From: a virus | Strand: one strand, 5' to 3' | Length of the DNA: 20,159 bases | Virus record (IMG/VR): IMGVR_UViG_3300034062_000533 | Coordinates: 1-20,159 of that record | Part shown: positions 13,131-20,159 of the stretch, in pieces | Layout of the letters: each line of letters opens with the position of its first letter | Numbering within the stretch: the first letter of the stretch is position 1 | Notes under the pieces: generated by a model | Database searches by the model: none | What the model saw: only the letters and a program-made list of their open reading frames with translations | What the model was told of the DNA's origin: nothing | Position numbers and translations under genes: made by a program

Positions 13131-14797
13131 TACCTAGTTCCTAGTTGATTTAGTTCTACATCTAATCCGACAACAGTAGTCCAACTACCACTAGGACTTA
13201 ATTGTAGACGATGATAGCGACCAATTCCTCTAATTGAGACCCTATTTTCTGCATCAGCAGGAACTAAAGAACCAAAAGTAACATTTTCATTTAAGAGTCT
13301 ACGAGAGGCTACTGCTACAGATGCAGATCCATTATCTACAATCGGTTTTGCCATCACAATTGCTGATGTATAGCCAGGAATCTCAATGTCGCCTGTTTCT
13401 ATAAATGCAGTTGATGTTGCTCCAGAAAATGTAACTAGTTTTGCATCTTTAACACCAGCTAGTTGAGCCTTACCATTGAGCCATACTCGGTCATCAAAGC
13501 TAGATAAAATAGTTTCTAAGTTTCCAAATGTATCTGTGCCTTCCAAAGTTACTGATGGGGTTGCAGATGTAGCGATTCGGCTTACATTTGCTTTGCCACT
13601 AGTCCATCTTTGGGTCTGAAAATTGTAGATTAGTAGACTATCAGGTGTTGCCGAACTGTTTGATGCGTAAGACCAAATAATTAGCTTTCTAAATGGATCT
13701 ACAGCAGATGACATTAAGCCTAATAAGCCTTCGTCTGCATCCTCAAAAAAATGCCGATTAACCTTTTCGTTGCCGATTGGGATGATGTTTTGACCATCGC
13801 AAGCATAAAAACCATCATCAGCTAGGAAAAATGTTGTTCCTGCATACTGCACAATCGAATTAGCCTCATAGCACCCAAGATTACGACTAATGTTGTCGAA
13901 CTGGAATACTAATGGGCTGCCAATGTAGCTCATGCGATGGATTGACCGATCCATTAGGACTAATCCAAACTCTCCACCTGTAATTCCTACTACAGCACCG
14001 CCATCAGGAATATCTTGAAAGTCTGCTTGGGTGGTTGCTGATGCTGCCCAACTGGACTCATCGCCTAAAGCTGACCATTGAACTCGATTTGGATAAATGG
14101 TTGATGAATTAATATATCCGCTAACAACAAAGTCTCGCACAACTGTTACATATCGAGCCTGTGGAGCATCGGCAGCCAGGTCTTGGAATGTTGTAGAACT
14201 TGTAAGGTTATAACCTTGTAATCTGTTACCGCCATTAGCTGCAATCACAACATTGCCAAACTGAGTGAACCTCCAGCGTTGATCTGTAGGAGTTACATAA
14301 GCGAATGTTACTGTTCCAGTATCTGCTGTGCTTGGAATGTCAGATCCGCTATTTGAGTAGGAAAATGTTGTAGAAGTAACAACAGTAATAGTAAATGTTC
14401 CGTTTAAAGAAGTATTTGATGTTGCTGCTACTGTTACAGAATCTCCTACAGAAAATCCATGAGCAACAGATGTTGTAATCGTTGCGACATTGGATGTTCT
14501 TGCCACATTAGTAATTGTCCTACTAGCTTTAGATACATTGTCTAGCGATAGATCAGATGAATCTAGCTTAAATAGCTTGGTAGCACCACCAGCAAAGACT
14601 GTTGTTCCACCTGTGGTCGTTTTAGCTGCGACAATGCTATTTAGATTCTCTGATGCGTTTTCAGAGTAATCTACAACAGACTGTAACCTACCATAACCAT
14701 TGAGCTTAGAAAATACATTTTCTGCCCTTTGTAATCCATTGGTTGTGCCTGGTTGGTCTGGAGTCCATTCTCCAAAAGTTATTCTGCTTAATGGCAT
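13130..14797 (-). CDS. P22 gp10-like tail hub / DNA stabilisation protein
   Basis: A 555-residue protein. ATG 14797 is chosen: it makes a TAATG junction with the upstream stop and has GGAGAG eight bases before; a TTG 15 bases upstream merely extends the frame. The N-terminus (GEWTPDQPG, LQRAENVFSKLNGYGRLQSV) and the repeated beta blades (VQWSALGDESSW; GAVVGITGGEFGLVLMDRSI; IVQYAGTTFFLADDGFYACDG; RKLIIWSYASNS; LLIYNFQTQRWTS) match beta-propeller hub proteins of short-tailed phages, such as P22 gp10, which plug the portal and retain DNA. A separate beta domain (about 94-163) is inserted between the first blades. The exact homology is by architecture, not search. Confidence 0.75.
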   Translation of the reverse strand: MPLSRITFGEWTPDQPGTTNGLQRAENVFSKLNGYGRLQSVVDYSENASENLNSIVAAKTTTGGTTVFAGGATKLFKLDSSDLSLDNVSKASRTITNVARTSNVATITTSVAHGFSVGDSVTVAATSNTSLNGTFTITVVTSTTFSYSNSGSDIPSTADTGTVTFAYVTPTDQRWRFTQFGNVVIAANGGNRLQGYNLTSSTTFQDLAADAPQARYVTVVRDFVVSGYINSSTIYPNRVQWSALGDESSWAASATTQADFQDIPDGGAVVGITGGEFGLVLMDRSIHRMSYIGSPLVFQFDNISRNLGCYEANSIVQYAGTTFFLADDGFYACDGQNIIPIGNEKVNRHFFEDADEGLLGLMSSAVDPFRKLIIWSYASNSSATPDSLLIYNFQTQRWTSGKANVSRIATSATPSVTLEGTDTFGNLETILSSFDDRVWLNGKAQLAGVKDAKLVTFSGATSTAFIETGDIEIPGYTSAIVMAKPIVDNGSASVAVASRRLLNENVTFGSLVPADAENRVSIRGIGRYHRLQLSPSGSWTTVVGLDVELNQLGTR

Positions 14798-15348
14798 TAG
14801 GTTTCTCTCCAAACTTCTGAGCCTTTAGGAACATCAGACCATTCTTCACCCAAAATCTTACCTAGAGCATCTACAGATCCGTTGCCTGTGATTGCTGCGT
14901 CTCCATTCGTTTGTCTGCCAGCCTGTGCGACTACTTCTGCACTACCTGTAACAGATGCGCTTCTGCTGTAAATAGCAACACCACTTGCACTAGCATCCAC
15001 AAGACCGACAATAGAATCAAAAATAGACCTAAATCGAACTCCATTAGCTACCATTGATCCAGAACCATAGATCTGCACATCTACTACAGGCGATGTGTAG
15101 AAATAAATATTTATATTGTTTCCTGAGTCTGTCGATGTAGAGTTTACATACCAAGTATCTACAGGACTTCCTTCGCAATCTCTTACATCTAGATAATTGA
15201 CATCGAATGGAATTGCAACAGGCGCAGCTCCACCATAGACTAAAAAGTTTAAGTTGTTGCCTATGCTTTGGGAGTAACTAGCTTCCCAATAGTCTGATGG
15301 GCTTCCTTCGCAGTCTTGGACTACTAAGTAACTGGCTATTGCTGTCAT
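14797..15348 (-). CDS. Hypothetical structural protein with internal duplication
   Basis: A 183-residue protein. Residues 7-38 and 52-84 are a clear duplication with a 45-residue period: YLxVxDCEGSPxDxW followed by a GNN-containing strand (C13 and C58 conserved). The remainder is small-residue beta sequence with alternating Val (DVQIYGSGSMVANGVRF; ASVTGSAEVVAQAG), typical of fibres. It lies between the beta-solenoid and the hub gene and overlaps both (ATGA and TAATG), so it is probably a virion surface or fibre component. No named domain. Confidence 0.65.
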   Translation of the reverse strand: MTAIASYLVVQDCEGSPSDYWEASYSQSIGNNLNFLVYGGAAPVAIPFDVNYLDVRDCEGSPVDTWYVNSTSTDSGNNINIYFYTSPVVDVQIYGSGSMVANGVRFRSIFDSIVGLVDASASGVAIYSRSASVTGSAEVVAQAGRQTNGDAAITGNGSVDALGKILGEEWSDVPKGSEVWRET

Positions 15349-17858
15349 ACTTTAGCCAATACACAGCGAGTTCCAGGGGTGCTAGACCGCAAAGATACCA
15401 AGTTTCCTGCTGTTCCGTTAATATTGAAATTAGAGAAACTTGTGGTTGTCGATGCAGGGAAAATAATTGTGCAAGGCTGAACAGTATTTGTCATATTTGT
15501 AAAAGTATTTGCACCAGTTAAAGTTAGATCTCCTAAACCGCTTTGCACTAATGTTAGAGGATATGTAAATCCACCACCAGCAAATGTCTTAGCTGTAGCA
15601 CCACTCATATTAATCTTGGCATTTGTTCCTGTAATGGTTAAGTTTGTAGAAGTTCCTGCATTAAATGCAGTTGTTCCCACTCCTAATACAGTTAGTTCTC
15701 CATTTGTGCCAAATGCAATAGTTCTAGCGTTACTATTGCTTGTAGAGAAGTTGCCAACAGACAATACTTTTCCATTGATATTTAATGTGCCATTGGTCAA
15801 TGTAAATGTCTTGCCAATAGGAACAGTTAAATTATCTTCTAACCGAACAGTTCCACCGACACCATCTATTGTGATTGGGAAGTCTAAAGTTACTCCATTA
15901 GTGGTAATTTGCTGAGTGCCAGAAGTTGCCGAAAAAATGTTTGCAAATGTTGTTGCAGAAAAAGTTACTGTGTTTGGAATTGTTAAATTTCCATATATTA
16001 TTCTATTTGTTGTTTGAGCTAAAACAGTTCCAGAAAACCCAGTTAAGTTTATGTTTTTGAAACAATTTTGAATGGATATTATATCTGAACCTGCTGTTAC
16101 ATTCAAATTAAGAACATTAGACTCTGTTGCTCCTGATATACCATTAAAATTAATTACTCTAGTTCCAGTTGAACCTGAATAAGTAGCGTTTACTGTTGGA
16201 GTTCCAGCATAAGTAAAGTTTGTAGATGTAGCAGTTGTCCAAACAGTCCCATTATTACCAGTAATATTTATCTCGCCTGTTCCAAAATCAATACTGCGAG
16301 TATTGGAGTTGTTTGAGCTAAATGAAAAACAAGTTAAATCAAAATCATTAAGGTCTAGTGTGCCAGCAGTTAAAGTAACTGCTCCTGTAGTTGTAGTGTT
16401 ATCTAATAACTGAACTGTTCCGCTTGGTGATTCAATAATAATTGATTGTGGAATACTAACCCCAGCAGATGTAATGGTCTGTGTAGTGCCTTGACCTTGA
16501 AATAGTAAGTTTGCTGTTCCAGTTAAAGTAACATCAGAATCAAGAATTAAATTTTTGAAAAATGTTGGGCTAAGATTTGAAGTTGCAAAAGTTACCGCCA
16601 CATTAAGAGCGGAGCAATCTAATGTGCCCACAAGCCAAGCTTGGTCAAATGTATGCGTTCCAGTAACCGTTCCAGTATCAAATATTGCGGTATCTTGTGC
16701 TAATGGAAAATTGTTAGCATTTACTGAGCCGCCACTAGATAAAGACCATTGAGTAGCTGACCAGTTGCCCGTTCCGACCCTGTAAACATTTTTTGGCGCA
16801 TCAAAAGTAATGCCGCTATTATTTAATCCATTCCCAATGCGTGTTCCTGTCCATGTTCCTACAGTTCCAGCAGTTGCAATATCTCTAAAATCTACATCAG
16901 CAAGAGTGGCTAGTGTGCCATTTAATGTAATGGTTCTCTGAGTTCCAATAACATTAGAAACCACAAAAATTCTTCTGATAGATGTATTAGATGCCCCTAA
17001 AGTGAGAGTTCCGCTAATTGTTTGATTGTCATTCAATTGAACAATCCTTCTGCCAGTAGCACTTCTACTTGTTTGGCTTAAATCATTAAATGTATTAGCG
17101 CCAGTAATGGTTGTTTGTCCATTACCACCACTAGCAAAAATAACATTGTAGAAAGTGAGTCCACCGCCAGCGAATGTTGGTGATGTGCCAGTGCAGTTAA
17201 TTGTAGATGTGCCAGCGTCAAATGTTAAATTTGAGCCTGTATATGAAAAAGGTCCTGTTCCACTACAGCTAACCGTAGAACTTCCAAGAGTTAATGTTGA
17301 TACGGTTGAAACCGATTTTTGAATACTGTTAATTGTTAAATTATAATTTCCTGTGTCAAGAGTTCCGGCATTTGGAAATATTTGATTTGCCGTTAATGCG
17401 CTTCCTAATGTCCATCCTCCGCCAACACCAGAAAATCGTATGTTGCAGGATGTTCCAAATGAAACTCCATTTGTAGTAATTGTTTTTCCTGTTGTTGTAG
17501 CTTGAAATTGAATTAATGCACCAGCAGTTGTAGAAAAAGACAAATTGGTTGCTGGCAAAGTCATTGAGCCATAAACATCTAAGTAACCAGAGGCTCCTAT
17601 AGTTAGCGTCATTGCACCATCTAATGCACCACCAGCACCACCAGTAGAGAAGTCATTGCATACTGCTGGAGCAGATGAAGTTCCAGTAACAGTTACAGTA
17701 AATGGGTTTGTGCCAGTATTCGATGCGGCATCAAAGATGACATTGTCAGCAGAAGTAGGAGCAGAAGCACCAGCAGCACCACCAGATGATGTAGACCAAT
17801 TTGCTGTGCTAGTAGCATCCCAATTGCCTGAACCGCCTACCCAATATCTATCAGCCAT
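15345..17858 (-). CDS. Large beta-solenoid surface/fibre protein, 837 aa
   Basis: The N-terminus (RYWVGGSGNWDATSTANWST, 4-23, then SADNVIFDA, 36-44) is a recognisable start of phage and bacterial beta-helix surface proteins. The same block recurs at 358-395 (VYRVGTGNWSATQWS... then AQDTAIFDT), showing that the protein is two tandem repeat units. Between them are many short strands rich in Thr/Asn/Gly (TITTNGVSF, LTFDAGTSTINCTGT, TTITGANTF) that read as parallel beta-helix rungs. No signal peptide or enzyme motif is seen. It likely forms an elongated fibre or capsid-bound adhesin. It overlaps both neighbours (TAATG and ATGA). Confidence 0.75.
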   Translation of the reverse strand: MADRYWVGGSGNWDATSTANWSTSSGGAAGASAPTSADNVIFDAASNTGTNPFTVTVTGTSSAPAVCNDFSTGGAGGALDGAMTLTIGASGYLDVYGSMTLPATNLSFSTTAGALIQFQATTTGKTITTNGVSFGTSCNIRFSGVGGGWTLGSALTANQIFPNAGTLDTGNYNLTINSIQKSVSTVSTLTLGSSTVSCSGTGPFSYTGSNLTFDAGTSTINCTGTSPTFAGGGLTFYNVIFASGGNGQTTITGANTFNDLSQTSRSATGRRIVQLNDNQTISGTLTLGASNTSIRRIFVVSNVIGTQRTITLNGTLATLADVDFRDIATAGTVGTWTGTRIGNGLNNSGITFDAPKNVYRVGTGNWSATQWSLSSGGSVNANNFPLAQDTAIFDTGTVTGTHTFDQAWLVGTLDCSALNVAVTFATSNLSPTFFKNLILDSDVTLTGTANLLFQGQGTTQTITSAGVSIPQSIIIESPSGTVQLLDNTTTTGAVTLTAGTLDLNDFDLTCFSFSSNNSNTRSIDFGTGEINITGNNGTVWTTATSTNFTYAGTPTVNATYSGSTGTRVINFNGISGATESNVLNLNVTAGSDIISIQNCFKNINLTGFSGTVLAQTTNRIIYGNLTIPNTVTFSATTFANIFSATSGTQQITTNGVTLDFPITIDGVGGTVRLEDNLTVPIGKTFTLTNGTLNINGKVLSVGNFSTSNSNARTIAFGTNGELTVLGVGTTAFNAGTSTNLTITGTNAKINMSGATAKTFAGGGFTYPLTLVQSGLGDLTLTGANTFTNMTNTVQPCTIIFPASTTTSFSNFNINGTAGNLVSLRSSTPGTRCVLAKV

Positions 17859-18046
17859 TATTCTTCCTCAGATTGTTCTACAGTTTCTTCTTCTTGCGGA
17901 GCAGTAACAATGGCATACCAATCGTCAAAACGCTTTTGCTTGATTGCCTCAATCTGCTCGTCAGACATCCCATGATTTTCAGGCAATACAATGGCATCCT
18001 TTAAGGTATAACCATCTTGCGAGATTTCAAAGTCTATTTTAATCAT
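17858..18046 (-). CDS. Small acidic hypothetical protein, 62 aa
   Basis: An acidic protein of 62 residues: an N-terminal beta hairpin (KIDFEISQDGYTLKDAIVLPENHGMS), then a helix (DEQIEAIKQKRFDDWYAIV), then a disordered Glu-rich tail. Small proteins like this, with DGYxxxDAIVLP followed by a helix containing R(F/W)DxW, commonly lie beside fibre genes and may chaperone or link them. That role is inference. It joins the beta-solenoid gene by TAATG. Confidence 0.7.
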   Translation of the reverse strand: MIKIDFEISQDGYTLKDAIVLPENHGMSDEQIEAIKQKRFDDWYAIVTAPQEEETVEQSEEE

Positions 18047-18047
18047 C

Positions 18048-18434
18048 TTAGGAAATAGTAACTGTTAGAGCACCAGAATTGATCTTAAAAATGTCGTTTG
18101 TATCAATAACCTTAGGAATGTCTAAGGCTGTGTGATACAAAAGATTACCTGTTGTCAGCGCATCCCATAGACCAATATGGGTGATTGTTCCCCAGTTGGC
18201 TGTCGCTGTGTCAAATGTAACATCGGCATTACTACTGGTTACTCCGTTAGAAGGCGCACCAAATGTAATAGATTTGCGAGCATACGATCCACCGCTTACT
18301 TCTGTGCCTGTTCCAGCATCTGTTGGATCTGCGGTATGCAAACTAACATAAATAGTAGATGGTGATGTAAATGTGGTTGCTCTTAAAGTTGCATTGATAA
18401 TTGCGTTCTCTAAGTAGTTGCTAATTTCTGCCAT
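18048..18434 (-). CDS. Tail-fibre-type beta protein, 128 aa
   Basis: A 128-residue beta-rich protein. It has the recurring phage signature YVSLHTADPTDAGTGTEVSGGSYARK (about 29-54) and the later block WGTITHIGLWDALTTGNLLYH. These mark a family found next to adaptor or tail genes and usually annotated as a tail fibre or minor tail protein. The N-terminal helix SNYLENAIINATLR probably binds the virion. It stands between the head-tail adaptor and the fibre genes. Confidence 0.75.
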   Translation of the reverse strand: MAEISNYLENAIINATLRATTFTSPSTIYVSLHTADPTDAGTGTEVSGGSYARKSITFGAPSNGVTSSNADVTFDTATANWGTITHIGLWDALTTGNLLYHTALDIPKVIDTNDIFKINSGALTVTIS

Positions 18435-18443
18435 GATATTTCC

Positions 18444-19064
18444 TTATCTTGAGGTTACTTTCATTTGTAGAGGAATGCCTGAATACTCTCCATTTTCATC
18501 AGCATCAGATATATTCTTAATTGCTCTGTCGTAGAGGGCAGACCATGTTTGAGTTCGAGCATCATTGATTAAATAAGGCTCGGCTTCTAACAAAGTTCCA
18601 TATAACAGCGCATCAGGATAATTCGCTAAAAATACATTTGATGGTTGAGTGGATGAGAGAAAAGGCGGTTTTGCATAGTATAAAAGCTCTAGCTCATAGT
18701 CGCCATCTGGAATGGGTGCGAACTGGAACTCTGACTGCAAAATTGTGTAGAACACAGGCAAGCCAGTTTCATCGGCTCTAGCATCCCTTGTGAATGCTGA
18801 TGGAGACATATAGGTAATTGGTGATCTTGGGTTGCCTCTTGTAAATAGATCTCGCATCTGCAAGAAGTCGCCTGGCAAAGCAATCTTGGCATCTCCGCTT
18901 AATAGATCTGCCACTACAGACTTGAGCATTTGCCGAGTTCTTAACTCCCTCGCCATCCTTGTTTCTGCCAAGGCAATAAAGTCTGGAATAGCAGAGGTAA
19001 GATCGCTACGACCCAAGTAGTTTGCTACTGTGGTCTTTAGATCGTTGTAATTGGTAAATGCCAT
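18444..19064 (-). CDS. Head-to-tail adaptor protein (SU10-type)
   Basis: A 206-residue protein. The order of motifs (TNYNDLKTTVANYLGR, IPDFIALAETRMARELRTR, IALPGDFLQMRDL, ITYMSPSAF) followed by a helical C-terminus (YPDALLYGTLLEAEPYL; WSALYDRAIKNI) matches the adaptor family named from phage SU10. These proteins form a ring beneath the portal and join it to the tail. It lies downstream of the capsid gene, the expected position. The start is ATG at 19062-19064, preceded by AAGAGAGA. The match comes from recalled motifs. Confidence 0.8.
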   Translation of the reverse strand: MAFTNYNDLKTTVANYLGRSDLTSAIPDFIALAETRMARELRTRQMLKSVVADLLSGDAKIALPGDFLQMRDLFTRGNPRSPITYMSPSAFTRDARADETGLPVFYTILQSEFQFAPIPDGDYELELLYYAKPPFLSSTQPSNVFLANYPDALLYGTLLEAEPYLINDARTQTWSALYDRAIKNISDADENGEYSGIPLQMKVTSR

Positions 19065-19073
19065 ATCTCTCTC

Positions 19074-19709
19074 TTAATCTTTTGGTAGTTCGATGTTATG
19101 CCATCCATAAACATACTGTCCAATATGTTTAATTTGCTTGGATAGATCATGGTCTACCCATGTCTCAAATCCAGCATCCTTTGCTTTGATGCAAAAGTAA
19201 ATATCCTCGCCTAGCATCTTATTGCCAGGTAACTGCTCAAAGAAAAAGTATGGTTCTTCCATTCCTTCGATTACTTTGCGCTTAATCAGCATAATTCCAC
19301 ATCCAATGCCATCGACCATCTCGATGCCTGACTTTGCATTGGAATAGATCGGCAGCCAATCCACTCCTCCATTTTCATGGATTAAAAGGTTCTTTGCTGT
19401 CGGTTTGACAGGCTCAGACCTAGTAGTTGCATTGACTCCAATAATATCTTTATTGTGAGCCATTAAGATCTTGAGGGTATCTTTTGGAAACCTCATATCC
19501 GCATCTACAAAGAGTAGATAGTCTGCCTTTATTTCTAAGGCTGTTTTTACTAAGTTATTGCGCTGGTCAAATATTAGAGTGCCTGCGCTTGTAAAAAGGT
19601 CTATATCATGATCTGTGGTCTTGATGGTATAGGCACACATCGCCACCAAATCAAAGGCTGTAGCGACCTCCATTTGCCCTCTAGCGGGTATTAAAATGGC
19701 GATCCTCAT
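19074..19709 (-). CDS. Family 2 (GT-A) glycosyltransferase
   Basis: A 211-residue GT-A fold enzyme. Residues 2-10 give the first strand with IAILIPARG. DADMRF (69-74) supplies the DxD metal/sugar-nucleotide site (D69, D71) after the strand YLLFVD. MVDGIGCGIMLIKR (131-144) is the acceptor-side strand, and GEDIYFCIKAKDAGF (167-181) holds the ED of the catalytic helix. A late HIG (195-197) is usual for the family. It would transfer a sugar from a nucleotide donor in the cytoplasm. The acceptor is unknown; the location inside the structural block suggests a virion protein, while modified DNA or host surface sugar is also possible. It overlaps the upstream gene by 4 bases. Confidence 0.85.
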   Translation of the reverse strand: MRIAILIPARGQMEVATAFDLVAMCAYTIKTTDHDIDLFTSAGTLIFDQRNNLVKTALEIKADYLLFVDADMRFPKDTLKILMAHNKDIIGVNATTRSEPVKPTAKNLLIHENGGVDWLPIYSNAKSGIEMVDGIGCGIMLIKRKVIEGMEEPYFFFEQLPGNKMLGEDIYFCIKAKDAGFETWVDHDLSKQIKHIGQYVYGWHNIELPKD

Positions 19710-20035
19710 ACTTCACCGCCTCTAGTGCGGAAAACCCTGTTATCAGGGTCATTTAGCCATACTTTTAGGGCTTTTTGGTCAAGGATATGAAATCCTCGCA
19801 TAATCCCCTTTGCATTTAGCTCATTGATAATTGCTAAAGGTAAAGAGGCTATCTTGTTCTTTTTGTCTAGCAGCTCGCCAGACCATCCAGTTTTTCCTGG
19901 ATTCTCATTATATTGCGCTTTTGTATGCTCAATAAAATCGGTTAAGTCGGTCTGAGAATGGACTATAATACCGCCCTCTCCATCAGAATGGACTGTTCTT
20001 ACTTCACCATCTACTACACCTAAGAGTTTTTTCAT
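19706..20035 (-). CDS. Conserved phage protein downstream of capsid gene
   Basis: A 109-residue protein. Its C-terminal part (LPLAIINELNAKGIMRGFHILDQKALKVWLNDPDNRVFRTRGG) is typical of a small conserved protein found immediately after the capsid gene in short-tailed phages, with LNDPDNRxFRT as the key signature. The N-terminus is a beta hairpin (GVVDGEVRTVHSDGEGGIIVHSQ). The function is not known; a head-completion role fits its place. The ribosome site AGGTGG precedes ATG 20033-20035. Confidence 0.7.
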   Translation of the reverse strand: MKKLLGVVDGEVRTVHSDGEGGIIVHSQTDLTDFIEHTKAQYNENPGKTGWSGELLDKKNKIASLPLAIINELNAKGIMRGFHILDQKALKVWLNDPDNRVFRTRGGEV

Positions 20036-20052
20036 TTACCACCTATATAGAA

Positions 20053-20077
20053 AGGGGATGAGTTTTGCCCATCCCCT
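20053..20077 (-). terminator. Intrinsic terminator or attenuator after the capsid gene
   Basis: Read leftward: AGGGGATG, a 9-base loop, then CATCCCCT, followed by TTCTATAT. The 8-bp GC-rich stem with a T-rich tail 25 bases after the capsid stop fits a rho-independent terminator. Since no new promoter is obvious before 20035, it probably lets some transcription through and lowers the level of downstream genes relative to capsid. Confidence 0.6.
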
Positions 20078-20101
20078 ATTCTACAGACTATCTAGATTTT
20101 A

Positions 20102-20159
20102 TCAAGATAAGTCAAATACACCGCCATGAGCAGCTTCATTGCGAACTTCTAATGTGAGT
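20102..20159 (-). CDS. C-terminus of probable major capsid protein (partial)
   Basis: The last 18 codons of a leftward gene continue beyond the window: LTLEVRNEAAHGGVFDLS then TGA (complement of 20102-20104). Its position just before the terminator and upstream of the adaptor module, and the VRNEAAHGG-like ending, suggest the coat protein. Only the tail is visible, so the call rests mainly on gene order. Confidence 0.55.
   Translation of the reverse strand, partial: LTLEVRNEAAHGGVFDLS

Noticed and set aside
14798-14812. TTG start giving the tail hub five extra residues
   Set aside because: ATG 14797 has a well-placed GGAGAG and a TAATG junction, so the upstream TTG is only frame extension.

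Overview
This window is a stretch of a tailed-phage (Caudoviricetes) or prophage genome, most likely a short-tailed virus with a P22-like head-to-tail module. The evidence is a leftward block of head-tail adaptor, beta-propeller-like tail-hub, fibre and internal virion genes that ends in holin/lysozyme, with no tape-measure, sheath or tail-tube gene in it. The sequence is AT-rich and almost wholly coding. Genes are small and overlap by ATGA, TAATG or GTGA junctions. A freshwater betaproteobacterial host is possible judging from gene style, but this is a guess. No integrase, terminase, portal or replication gene lies in the window; these would lie outside it.

Layout. (1) 24-370: a leftward Cro/YdaS-like repressor and a 149-base control region with a cluster of TCTACA boxes, a 20-base direct repeat and a perfect 16-base palindrome. 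(2) 371-4300: a rightward early operon of about 15 mostly tiny genes. The recognisable functions are a single-strand annealing protein and a YqaJ/lambda-type exonuclease, together a recombination pair. Around them lie small CxxC zinc-ribbon proteins, two single-span membrane micropeptides, an exported Cys-rich peptide and a PD-(D/E)XK-like protein preceded by a structured mini-ORF. (3) 4286-5602: leftward lysis genes (T4-type lysozyme, GTA-type 3-TM holin, coiled-coil/TM accessory protein, zinc ribbon), converging on the early operon with a 15-base overlap. (4) 5602-7338: a Cys-rich protein, a polyglycine-rich adhesin and a short tail fibre. (5) 7347-12327: internal or ejection-type virion proteins, including a GNAT-like protein. 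(6) 12336-18434: a C1q/TNF-like fibre protein, a gp10-like tail hub, a duplicated-motif protein, an 837-residue beta-solenoid and small fibre-like proteins. (7) 18444-20159: head-tail adaptor, family 2 glycosyltransferase, conserved small protein, an intrinsic terminator, and the last 18 codons of what is probably the major capsid protein.

How it works together: the repressor/operator region would control the rightward recombination operon. The late genes are read leftward as one dense operon from capsid to lysis, and the hairpin just after the capsid gene probably reduces transcription of everything downstream of it.
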